A DNA stretch of 64,000 nt. It comes from Vallitaleaceae bacterium (GTDB lineage: Bacteria > Bacillota > Clostridia > Lachnospirales > Vallitaleaceae). Under the pieces are notes generated by a model, which made no database searches, was not told where the DNA came from, and saw only the letters and a list, made by a program, of their open reading frames with translations. Positions 37,996 through 45,517 of this stretch are shown here, in pieces. The translations under genes and the position numbers were made by a program. The stretch is taken from assembly GCA_028277605.1 (NCBI GenBank), contig JANQFZ010000034.1, forward strand, positions 1 through 64,000, read 5' to 3'. Within the stretch, counting starts at the first letter, position 1; each line of letters begins with the position of its first letter.

Positions 37996-38078
37996 TCATA
38001 TTTGGATTTAATTTAAGATTTAAGATGAGAAAAATAGAAGAGAGTATAAATAGATTTATTTTACGATGGATAATTCAA

Positions 38079-38954
38079 TTAATCATTAAAAAAACTTAAT
38101 TGTATCCCCGCCTGCTTGTCCTCAAAAGTATTGATATAGTTAAAAAGTTTATAGCTATCACATACAATTTTATGTTTATGACATTCCTCTCTTAGTATAT
38201 TTTTTAATTGTTTATTATTGCTTGAAGTTACTTCATAAGCATTTCCATACGTTTTTATATATTTATCTTTTATGCCCGGGAAATGTTTATCCAACTTCTT
38301 ATAAAAGTACTGTCTATTGCCATCTCTAAGTGTCATACTAACATTAAAAAAAATAATACCATATACGGATGAATGAATACAATAATCCAATAGTCCTCTG
38401 ATATTTTCTTCTGTATCATTAATAAATGGCAGGATTGGTGTTAACCATACAATAGTTGGTATGCCTTCATCATGTAGAATTTTCAATACTTCTGCTCTAC
38501 GTTTTGTGGAGCATACATTGGGCTCTATTATCTTACATAGCTTTTCATCAGTTGTTGTTAAAGTCATCTGAACAACACATTTTGATTTTTTATTGATACT
38601 TTTTAACAGATCCAAGTCTCTTAATACCCTATCAGACTTTGTGTGAATTGAAACTCCAAAGCCGTAATGATCAATTATCTCTAGGCATTTTCTTGTATTC
38701 TTAAGTTGTTTTTCTAAATGAAGATAGGGATCACTAATACCACCAGTACTAATCATACACTTCTTTTTCTTACTTCTAAGGCTATTCTTCAATAATTCTA
38801 CAGCATTAGATTTCACTTCAATATCTTCGAACTTATGCTTCAACTGATAGCAGGTACTCCTTGCATCACAATAAATACACCCATGTGAACATCCTCTGTA
38901 TATGTTCATTCGATTTTGTGAAGATAATATTGATTTGACCTTTACTTCATGCAT
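38079..38954 (-). CDS. SPL-like radical SAM protein
   Basis: The 291-residue protein has an SPL-type radical SAM cluster motif, GCSHGCIYCDARS (Cys-x3-Cys-x2-Cys), followed by STGGISDPY (SAM contact) and TTTDEKLCKIIEP. It belongs to the Rv2578c/SplB-like group often annotated as DNA-repair-related radical SAM proteins. It lacks the extra Cys typical of true spore photoproduct lyase as far as I can tell, so the substrate is open. I prefer the ATG at 38954, five bases after GGAG, over the TTG at 38966. Confidence 0.82.
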   Translation of the reverse strand: MHEVKVKSILSSQNRMNIYRGCSHGCIYCDARSTCYQLKHKFEDIEVKSNAVELLKNSLRSKKKKCMISTGGISDPYLHLEKQLKNTRKCLEIIDHYGFGVSIHTKSDRVLRDLDLLKSINKKSKCVVQMTLTTTDEKLCKIIEPNVCSTKRRAEVLKILHDEGIPTIVWLTPILPFINDTEENIRGLLDYCIHSSVYGIIFFNVSMTLRDGNRQYFYKKLDKHFPGIKDKYIKTYGNAYEVTSSNNKQLKNILREECHKHKIVCDSYKLFNYINTFEDKQAGIQLSFFND

Positions 38955-39064
38955 ATTTTTCTCCAATTATCATTAGACTCATTATATTTTATCTTATGGC
39001 ATCAGTTATCCCCCTCCAAAATTGTAATTACAAGATATGGAAGGGGTTGAAAACTTTGATTGAT

Positions 39065-39574
39065 TTATTTATTTCTTTTCCATTTACGAATTTTAGTTCT
39101 AAATGACTTAAATGGTGCAACTGTATTAATATGAATCCATTTATAAATAGGCCAGTTAGATGGTGTAGAAGAAGACCATTTCCGTCCTCCAGGATTAAAC
39201 AATTCTTCATCTGTATAGGATTCTATCAATTCAAATATTCGATCCACATACTTTTTGAAACTAATAATTAAGTCACTAATGGAATCATCTTCATATTTTT
39301 CATAAAAGCTCTTGTATAACCCTCCTAGATTATTCCATTTGTATCCAGGTGACGGTGTAATGACTTTGTTTCCTTTTTGTTCTTCACTTTCCCAATGTAA
39401 TATTAAATCTATCCAACCTAACTGATATGCAATCATTTGAGATGGAGTCCTATCAACACTATCTACCATTACATCCTTATCCTCATTATTAATAGCATCG
39501 AACTCACCTACAAATAATTTAGCGGTTTTCTCAATTTCATTTTTTAATTCTTCTTTACTTGTATACACTTTCAT
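39065..39574 (-). CDS. ClbS/DfsB-family four-helix-bundle protein
   Basis: The 169-residue protein matches the ClbS/DfsB family (EELKNEIEKTAKLFVGEFD, QMIAYQLGWIDLILHWESEE, KWSSSTPSNWPIYKWIHINT). ClbS in Escherichia coli hydrolyses colibactin for self-protection, and DfsB has a DinB-like helical bundle. Most family members have unknown substrates, so resistance to a toxin is a possibility only. GAGGTG supports the start. It is flanked by regulators. Confidence 0.85.
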   Translation of the reverse strand: MKVYTSKEELKNEIEKTAKLFVGEFDAINNEDKDVMVDSVDRTPSQMIAYQLGWIDLILHWESEEQKGNKVITPSPGYKWNNLGGLYKSFYEKYEDDSISDLIISFKKYVDRIFELIESYTDEELFNPGGRKWSSSTPSNWPIYKWIHINTVAPFKSFRTKIRKWKRNK

Positions 39575-39668
39575 ATTATCACCTCATTTATATTTTGCAC
39601 AGAGCAACCATTTAATACAAAATCAATTTTACATTATAAGTGCATAATCTGACCCTATCAATAGTATT

Positions 39669-40124
39669 CTAATTGATGGAAATATATAGTTCTATCGTCT
39701 GATTGTTCATATCTTTACTATCATTATGGTACACTTCAAAATCATCCGTGTACCTACGGTCTAAATTCATTGTCCATATCTCTTGCCATGCTTTCGACAC
39801 TGATTCTACCATATCACCTTTAATCGTAAACTTTGCATATTTTCCACTACCTATTGTCCTTGTTTCAAGGTCAGAATTGTCGCTCTTAGAAACCTCTGTA
39901 CAACACATAAATCTATAAGGCTTAGTAGCATCACTTTCATAGTCCGTATAAAGACCAATTCCTCTATTTGTCGTTTTGTTTTTAATGCTATTAAAAATCC
40001 CATCATTAATAAAACGTTGCCACACAACTCCAATATCTTTCATAGATTGACCATTTTCATTAGTTGTCATGATTGACTTACCTACAACTATTTTTTCATT
40101 AAGTGTTATAACTTCATAATTCAT
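39669..40124 (-). CDS. GyrI-like (AraC effector-binding) small-molecule-binding protein
   Basis: The product (~151 residues from the ATG at 40124) is a stand-alone GyrI/SOUL-type domain (MNYEVITLNEKIVVGKSI ... AKFTIKGDMVESVSKAWQEIW). Such proteins bind hydrophobic drugs or peptides. I chose the start at 40124, nine bases after AGGAG, because the longer frame from 40184 adds residues with no family likeness. The next gene upstream encodes an AraC regulator with the same kind of domain, so the two may sense related ligands. Confidence 0.82.
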   Translation of the reverse strand: MNYEVITLNEKIVVGKSIMTTNENGQSMKDIGVVWQRFINDGIFNSIKNKTTNRGIGLYTDYESDATKPYRFMCCTEVSKSDNSDLETRTIGSGKYAKFTIKGDMVESVSKAWQEIWTMNLDRRYTDDFEVYHNDSKDMNNQTIELYISIN

Positions 40125-40249
40125 ACATGTCATCTCCTCTAACAATATATCTTTATTATAAGAGAAGTAATATGACAACAGCATGTCATATTTATTAAGT
40201 CCATTAGTACATGTTTTTTCTCTTTCACAATTATCTAGGCATCGTTGAT

Positions 40250-41170
40250 TTAAAGAGGAGTAATTGGAATAAAGATCTCTACTAATTTTTCCTCTTTACT
40301 TATATCATATTTTTGTGGTGGATAGTATTCAAAAAACACTCTGTTATCTGGTGCGTAACCGCTTTCTGGCAGCCATTTGGACAGCATGTAATTCCATGCT
40401 AATTGGTATTCATCTGATTTGAGCAAAAATCTTCCCACTGCACAGGAACCGCCTTCTAGAATCATAGAACCAAATTCTTGGTTATCGTTTACTTCTTTAT
40501 CCGTAGACATACAGACACTAATTCTTAGCTGTTCTTCTTTAGTTAAGTCCCCAAAATCGTGATAAACTACCATCCATTTTGAAGTGGGTGTCATATATTC
40601 ATTGGAACTTACATAGGCATACAGTTTTGAAAATAAGTCTTCAAATAAGTGGCTGTCACCTTTATAAGAACCTACATTCCTTATATAGACTACTTGTGTC
40701 GTGTTCATGGATTGAATAGTAAATGCTATAGGTTCCGTATACTTTATATTTGGATCTAATAGTTTTTCATTTAATTTTATATGTTTTTGAGTAGTGTTAG
40801 AAGGACTACTATAAGAGACATTCTGATTTCTATATCTACTGGCATTTATGCCAAATTTAGTTTTAAAAGCTTTCGCAAATGAGGCTTGGTTAGAAAATCC
40901 AAGGGACAGTGCAATCTCTTGAATCGATTGTTTTTTATTAGAAGTTAGAAAAAAAGCAGCTTTTTCAAGACGTAGTCTTTTAATATAGCTGTATAAGCTC
41001 TCACCTGTCATCTGCCGATAAATACGCTGGAAATGAAAGGGGGAAAAGGAAGCAATCTTTGCAAGCTGTTCAACTGTTAAAGTATCTTCCATGTTTTTTT
41101 CAATATAGTCTTGTACCTTATTGATTTTAGAAATATAGTTTTTTCTGGATTCATTGAGTATGTAAGCCAT
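40250..41170 (-). CDS. AraC family regulator with GyrI-like effector domain
   Basis: The 306-residue protein has an N-terminal AraC double helix-turn-helix (about residues 15-115; TVEQLAKIASFSPFHFQRIY, GFSNQASFAKAFKTKF) and a C-terminal GyrI-like ligand domain (AFTIQSMNTTQVVYIRNVG ... GYAPDNRVFFEYYP). This is the Rob/SoxS-like layout with a drug-binding tail. GGAG supports the ATG at 41170. It is followed by the stand-alone GyrI protein gene. A decayed copy of its recognition region lies at 37.8-38.0 kb. Confidence 0.9.
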   Translation of the reverse strand: MAYILNESRKNYISKINKVQDYIEKNMEDTLTVEQLAKIASFSPFHFQRIYRQMTGESLYSYIKRLRLEKAAFFLTSNKKQSIQEIALSLGFSNQASFAKAFKTKFGINASRYRNQNVSYSSPSNTTQKHIKLNEKLLDPNIKYTEPIAFTIQSMNTTQVVYIRNVGSYKGDSHLFEDLFSKLYAYVSSNEYMTPTSKWMVVYHDFGDLTKEEQLRISVCMSTDKEVNDNQEFGSMILEGGSCAVGRFLLKSDEYQLAWNYMLSKWLPESGYAPDNRVFFEYYPPQKYDISKEEKLVEIFIPITPL

Positions 41171-41901
41171 GGTAACTCCTTGTATTTGGTTGTGTTATGA
41201 ACTAGGATAAGACTTAATATGAAGATTATACTAATAATTCATGTTATACCATAAAAGATTCTTATATACAAGGGGATGACTAATCTTGAAAGTTTGACTG
41301 TGATTACGGAGAATAACAGAGGAAGACTATTGGTTTATTTCTTTACTATGTATATCTATCCCTATATCAAATCAATAACAACATAATTGTATACAATATA
41401 CATATAGTGTCATTTCATTATCTATCTGAAACCAGTAGGCATAAACTTTCAAAAACTGGAAAACAACGCTTGGACAATTTAGTCGTGATAGGTCACATTT
41501 AAATGTATCTCTTGATGGGAAAAAACTCACAAATAATGAGGTGTTTCTATGTTTATAAGGCTTTTTGCAAATATAGACAACAAAGATGAAGCTTTTGAAA
41601 TATCATTATTTTTAAAACTCATATCCTTATATTGAGTGATTTTATTATTGAAGAAATAAGTTGGAATTTTGATAGTCGCCCAAAGGGCGATAAAGAAAAA
41701 GATGGGGGAGGTTTTTGGGGTTGTTCTTCGAAGTTGGTTCTCTAGGTTTCTCTGGGTTTCTCTGGGTACCCCATTACCTATGGTTATATTAAATTCCTTA
41801 ATAATATAATCGTGACTTTCTCACAGTAAAAAGCTTTCGAAAACACGTTACTCATAGCCATTTAAAGCTTTATTACTTTGCAATATTTAACAATAGTACA
41901 G
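41171..41901. other. Gene-free stretch with a 10-bp tandem repeat and hairpin
   Basis: I see no coding signal in these 730 bases. Three copies of TTCTCTRGGT repeat with a 10-base period at 41738-41767, close to a G-rich run (GATGGGGGAGG) and a small hairpin CGCCCaaaGGGCG (around 41681-41693). At 41464-41516 a CAACG...CTTGAT pair encloses an ACATTTAAATGT palindrome and loosely recalls the candidate small-RNA units at 42.6-42.9 kb. Its relation to them is doubtful. Confidence 0.4.
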
Positions 41902-42340
41902 TTAACAGGACGTGCCATAAGCAGCTACTGCTGTCATAAGGCACATCTTATTTGTTATTAAATCTTCTTCCTCTATAAAGATGTTAATCATATTAATTCC
42001 ATCTTTAATATAACTACTTTTTCGGCTGATGCTAAAGCTTCTACTATTGGCTTTCCCCAGTATAGCCAGTCGTTTGCTATTTTTTTCAAAGAAATCTTTC
42101 TTAATAATTGTCCTATCCTTAACAGTTTCTAAAACAAGTCTATTAGACCGTAAAATAAGCTTGTGAAATAACTTATCCTTATTGTCATTTTCTGTATTAA
42201 TACTTTTCTCCCAAACAGTAACGCTTGTATTACGAAAATAAAATGGTAGTGCCTGTTCAATAATTTTTCATTAGCACCATAAGAACCATCAAGTAATGAT
42301 GCCTTTGCTTGGCTAACGCTAATTAATCTTCATCTAAAGT
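41902..42340 (-). pseudogene. Frameshifted remnant of an unidentified gene
   Basis: The minus strand holds an open frame of about 120 codons ending at 41902 (KIIEQALPFYFRNTSVTVW ... CLMTAVAAYG). It has no start and is stopped by TGA just upstream. In another frame the coding likeness continues farther upstream (ISVSQAKASLLDGSYGANEK), so a frameshift lies near 42260. The ending faintly resembles tubby/LURP-one-like proteins, but I would not name it. It sits directly after the SymE-like remnant in the same direction. Confidence 0.5.
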
Positions 42341-42357
42341 CGTTGTTATCACACTCC

Positions 42358-42500
42358 TTAATCCTTCTTAATCTTGATAATTAACTGTTTCTTATCTTCT
42401 ATTACCTGTATTTTGTCACCAATATTAAATCCCCATTTCTCTAACCACCGACCTTGAAGTCGTATGATTGGATAGGTAGAATAACCCTTTTGGTTTAATA
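42358..42500 (-). pseudogene. Remnant of a SymE-like toxin gene
   Basis: About 46 codons on the minus strand read YPIIRLQGRWLEKWGFNIGD followed by KIQVIEDKKQLII. This matches the core of the SymE family (IxLxGxWLExxGFxxGDKVxV), an AbrB-fold RNA-targeting toxin of type I systems. Upstream the frame is closed by TGA, with no start codon or ribosome binding site, so the N-terminus is lost. Three candidate small RNAs lie just upstream on the same strand. Confidence 0.65.
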
Positions 42501-42562
42501 ATCATAGAATCCATTCATCACTGAATTATTTAACACCTATTGAACATAAAAATACTTACCAT

Positions 42563-42666
42563 AAAAAGTTGTCTAATTTAGTGTTGACAATCCAACGTAT
42601 GACTTAACGGTTATAGAATACCATTCTAGTTCTCTTGATAAACCACAAATGTTCAATAGGATTAGT
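42563..42666 (-). ncRNA. Candidate small RNA 3 of a tandem array
   Basis: A TATAAT element (42678-42673, minus strand; its -35 is weak) precedes TTTATCAAG (42642-42634). A hairpin TAGAATggtATTCTA and further sequence follow, then CGTTGGA, and a terminator TTGTC-N12-GACAA with CTTTTT (42590-42563). The flanks TATCAAG and CGTTGG are the same as in RNAs 1 and 2, but the enclosed part is longer (36 bases) and less fully paired. Confidence 0.45.
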
Positions 42667-42696
42667 TTAAGAATTATAATAGATTATTTAAACACT

Positions 42697-42810
42697 AAAA
42701 AACACCTTTAGATATACTAGGTGTTTTTGGTTAAGGTATGAATATAATTTACGCCCATTCTATAAAGAATGGGCTTGAAGAAGTTATAAAAACCAACGCT
42801 CATTATAGAG
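42697..42810 (-). ncRNA. Candidate small RNA 2 of a tandem array (two hairpin units)
   Basis: TTGACT (42844-42839) and TATTAT (42822-42817) are 16 bases apart on the minus strand. The RNA would carry unit 2 (42817-42793: TATCAAG, stem CTC/GAG, six-base loop, CGTTGG) and unit 3 (42778-42751: TTCAAG, stem CCCATTC/GAATGGG, six-base loop, CGTAAA). It ends at a strong terminator, AAAAACACCT (42698-42707) paired with AGGTGTTTTT (42719-42728), which on the minus strand is followed by a T-run. The -10 abuts unit 2, so the true 5' end is uncertain. Confidence 0.5.
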
Positions 42811-42860
42811 CTTGATATAATACTATTATATGATAAAAAGTCAATACTATGTGTTAAACA

Positions 42861-42948
42861 CAAAAGAGAGGATTAATCCTCTCTCTGTTTGAAAAGCTAT
42901 ATAAGCCAACGTCTGCAAATACAGACTTGATAAACAATTTAATATTAC
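42861..42948 (-). ncRNA. Candidate small RNA 1 of a tandem array
   Basis: A near-consensus promoter lies directly upstream. The RNA (about 88 bases) contains unit 1 at 42932-42906: TATCAAG, stem TCTG/CAGA around a six-base loop, then CGTTGG. It ends at the palindrome AGAGAGGATTAATCCTCTCT (42865-42884) followed by TTTTG on the minus strand, a rho-independent terminator. No reading frame of note is present. It begins about 45 bases after the stop codon of the PemK/MazF-like gene on the same strand. Confidence 0.6.
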
Positions 42949-42954
42949 AATCAA

Positions 42955-42983
42955 ATAATATCACGCAAATATATTTTTGTCAA
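42955..42983 (-). promoter_or_regulatory. Strong promoter of candidate small RNA 1
   Basis: TTGACA (42983-42978) and TATTAT (42960-42955) are exactly 17 bases apart on the minus strand. The promoter begins 11 bases after the PemK/MazF stop codon and no open reading frame follows it, which points to a non-coding transcript. Confidence 0.75.
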
Positions 42984-42993
42984 GTATTATGTA

Positions 42994-43584
42994 TTAATTT
43001 TTCAATTCTAATTGATTGAATATTTTATTATTTACCTCTTTCATTTTATCAGGGGATATTTCACCAATCAATCTATCTAATCTAGCTTTATCAATGGTTA
43101 TTATTTCGGGAATAATAATTCTTGATGGATCTTTATCTAAAGTTCCACTTAGTAAATCATTATTTTCTAATTTTACTAAGTATTTAGGTATTTTTCTACC
43201 ATCACCTTCTATAGGAACAACATTAACTTTAGAAGCAAATATATTTGTGTTTTTATTCGAAAGAATAACAACTAAATGATTACCACATAACTCACTTCCT
43301 ATGTTTTCAGTAATAAGTGCGTTATAAATTTGTCCTCTTTTTACTAAAATAGGATGATGTCTATTCTTTTGTGTTCTCTGAACTTTACTATATTCTAAAG
43401 AAATGTAATGCAATCTACATAAAGAATAAAGCGTGTTAACTATTCTTTTAAGTTTGGAAAATGATATAGTCTTAATACCTTTGATTTTGTTAGCAAAATA
43501 TTTTTTTATATCACTCTGTGATTCTGCAAGTATATTTTCTTGAATTTTATGGTATGGTTCATATGTTTTTTTCTTTTCTTCCAT
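42994..43584 (-). CDS. PemK/MazF-family toxin with N-terminal helical extension
   Basis: Residues ~80-190 match the PemK/MazF fold: VKRGQIYNALITENIGSELC at the start, VVILSNKNTN in the middle, and VNVVPIEGDGR after it. MazF proteins are sequence-specific endoribonucleases. Residues 1-80 are an added Lys-rich helical region not found in minimal MazF (about 110 residues). No MazE- or PemI-like antitoxin gene is adjacent. GGAGG supports the ATG at 43584. The candidate small-RNA units follow immediately downstream. Toxin family is a confident call; the control mechanism is open. Confidence 0.82.
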   Translation of the reverse strand: MEEKKKTYEPYHKIQENILAESQSDIKKYFANKIKGIKTISFSKLKRIVNTLYSLCRLHYISLEYSKVQRTQKNRHHPILVKRGQIYNALITENIGSELCGNHLVVILSNKNTNIFASKVNVVPIEGDGRKIPKYLVKLENNDLLSGTLDKDPSRIIIPEIITIDKARLDRLIGEISPDKMKEVNNKIFNQLELKN

Positions 43585-44303
43585 AATTCTTCCTCCTACA
43601 ACATATTATAGCATAATATATTATATAAGTACTAGAAGTTATGTAAATATGTCTTCTGTTTAAGGGTATAAAACACTAAAAATATTTTAAATAATCATTG
43701 ACTATAACAAACCCTATGATACTGACTATTCGGTCAATAAAGCAATTGAATCCTGTGTTAATAGACAATGCTTTTCCACTCTCAACGAAGTGCATCGCAG
43801 GCTTCGACCTTAGTGTTTTTTCACTTTATGGCTATGGAAAATGAAAAGGTCGCCATGCAGAACTAAAAACATGGGTACTCATAGTTTAACATGTTCTTGT
43901 GGTCAAATATAGACAATTAACAACTCTTGTGACAATAGACTAGCTTTCACTTGGTACCTTAGCCCAAGTAGATAATGTGGTTTTGCTGACAACTAATAGT
44001 TTTATCTCTCAAGCCAAGATAATTGGTAACGCTACAAACGGTAAGGGTGCGTAATTTCATATAAATCGCTCCTTTCAACTAGCTAAAAATTAATTACTTT
44101 AAAAAAAGCTATAACTATTACTTTTGTTGTAATTCGTCCATGGGTCGTGACTTTGGTTTTAATTGTTTAATCAACCTGTATGTAGAGGGGATGGACACAC
44201 CTTGCAATTATCTAATGTAATTTATAAAAAAATGTGTTACTATGAGGAGAAAATGGAATTTATGAAATGAAAATATTAAAAGATTTATTGGAGGGACTAA
44301 TCT
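43585..44303. other. Gene-poor stretch with one short XseA-like start
   Basis: No full gene is visible in these 719 bases. The only coding-like signal is the 33-codon minus-strand frame at 43959-44060. The part from 43735 to 43920 is relatively GC-rich (CTCAACGAAGTGCATCGC) and looks like decayed coding or mobile DNA, but I cannot name it. Confidence 0.4.
43959..44060 (-). pseudogene. Short frame resembling the N-terminus of exonuclease VII large subunit
   Basis: A good ribosome binding site (AAAGGAG, eight bases before ATG at 44060) opens a 33-codon frame beginning MKLRTLTVCSVTNYL. This resembles the first 15 residues of XseA (typically xxLRTLTVxxVTxYI). The likeness ends there and the frame stops at 43959. 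It may be the 5' scar of a lost xseA gene or a chance match. Confidence 0.35.
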
Positions 44304-45146
44304 ATGAAAAAATTACTTTTACCATTATTAATTATAGTATGCCTTTCGGGTTGTATGAAATTTACTCTAAAACAAGATAAACATAATGAAGATGAAACAT
44401 CAAATAATATAAATAATCCAAGTTTAGAACAAAACTCAGATTCTTTATATCCTGTAATGAATGATAATATACATGAGTTGAATGATACTGTCCTCGAAGA
44501 AATTGTATACAGCTTTTTTCTTGTTTTTGATTTTAATATGTCTTTTAACGAGGATAATTTCGTGAACTATGAAAGAGCGTATCAATATATAAGAAGTGCA
44601 GGTACGTATCCAATAGAGCCTTTTGAATATTGGAACCTTTTTGAGAATTATTATGATTCAAAATCACATAAGTATACCATTCCAGTCGAAGTTGTTGATA
44701 AGCTTATATTAGATAAAGAAATAAAACCTTCACAGTTTGCTGGGCTTACGGTAGTTGATGATACTTATATAGTTGAGAGTTTTTATTGGACTGTGAGACC
44801 AGAACTTCATCAATATTTTAATAAAGACACATGGATGCTTACAGTACCATCAGAAATTGTTGATGAATACATATTAAGCAAGTTTAATACAACGATAGAT
44901 CACTCACAAATAAAAGAATATGCTGAAGATAGTGACACTTATACTTATGAGCCATTTAGGGGAGGGTTTCTTTACGTTGTATCAGTTGATGAAGTAATAG
45001 TTGATGATGAGATAGTAAAATTTAAAAGTGTATTAACTAAGCCAGACGAAAATCCAAGTATTTCATATCAGGTGACTTTTGTAATAGAGTTTGTACATGG
45101 TGAGTATAAATTTTTATCTGTTGATATTAAAGATAATAATATATAG
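44304..45146 (+). CDS. Predicted lipoprotein of unknown function
   Basis: The 280-residue protein starts with MKKLLLPLLIIVCLSGC, a lipoprotein signal peptide with lipobox LSGC and Cys17 as the lipidation site. A short Asn/Ser/Asp-rich linker follows. The remaining ~220 residues are acidic with no family I recognise (aromatic-rich, for example SFYWTVRPELHQYF). GGAGG supports the start. A near-copy of its last bases and 3' flank recurs at 47.8 kb. Confidence 0.75.
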   Translation: MKKLLLPLLIIVCLSGCMKFTLKQDKHNEDETSNNINNPSLEQNSDSLYPVMNDNIHELNDTVLEEIVYSFFLVFDFNMSFNEDNFVNYERAYQYIRSAGTYPIEPFEYWNLFENYYDSKSHKYTIPVEVVDKLILDKEIKPSQFAGLTVVDDTYIVESFYWTVRPELHQYFNKDTWMLTVPSEIVDEYILSKFNTTIDHSQIKEYAEDSDTYTYEPFRGGFLYVVSVDEVIVDDEIVKFKSVLTKPDENPSISYQVTFVIEFVHGEYKFLSVDIKDNNI

Positions 45147-45168
45147 TTTTTATGTGATGAAGAAAGAG
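45126..45168 (+). repeat. 43-bp direct repeat, copy 1 (3' end of lipoprotein gene)
   Basis: The last codons of the lipoprotein gene and the following bases are repeated at 47756-47798 with one mismatch (position 45157 a, 47787 t). The bases after both copies also stay partly alike. Confidence 0.9.
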
Positions 45169-45517
45169 GCGTGATTTATACGTAATTAACTTATTATACC
45201 ATCTCATTTAATATCGGAGATAGGCAATATATAGATGATTCAAGTTTTCAAGAGTGGCACGCCACGTAATGAAGTGTTTTATGAGTACTTTTAAATCTTT
45301 CTTTTATAATATGGGTTAACCGTTGGATGATTTGTTTTAGGTTGTTCATGATAAAAAATTTCCTTCCTAGCTTTTTTTAGATTTAGCCAGGTTGGAAATT
45401 TTTCACACTCTTTCTATGACAGTCTCAAAAATTAATAAAATTTTTCCTCCTACCCGATTTATGTATCTTACATCAATATAATTTTAATCGTTAAAAATCA
45501 TTGCTGTCAACCCAACA
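45147..45517. other. Intergenic region with a long hairpin
   Basis: No gene is seen. A near-perfect hairpin pairs 45356-45371 (AAATTTCCTTCCTAGC) with 45386-45401 and is followed by a T-run on the plus strand, so it is probably a terminator. At 45254-45280 a TTCAAG, short stem (GTGGC/GCCAC) and GTAAT string loosely resembles unit 3 of the small-RNA array, and CGTTGGAT occurs at 45321. Both may be chance. Confidence 0.5.

Noticed and set aside
41464-41516. CAACG...CTTGAT pair around ACATTTAAATGT
   Set aside because: Only the outer six bases agree with the array and no promoter or terminator accompanies it.
41738-41767. 10-bp tandem repeat as a phase-variation or origin-like iteron
   Set aside because: Only three copies, no adjacent gene or replication protein, and no operator likeness.
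42700-42935. CRISPR array
   Set aside because: The repeated parts are short hairpin flanks with irregular spacing (38 to 113 bases) and no cas genes; direct repeats of CRISPR length are absent.
42563-43584. Type III toxin-antitoxin system of the ToxIN/AbiQ kind
   Set aside because: Those RNA repeats lie upstream of the toxin and are near-identical; here the units lie downstream, differ in their stems, and the protein matches PemK/MazF and not ToxN.
45254-45330. Possible distant copy of the small-RNA hairpin unit (TTCAAG, GTGGC/GCCAC, GTAAT; CGTTGGAT nearby)
   Set aside because: No promoter, wrong spacing and only short shared strings; kept as a note in the intergenic entry.
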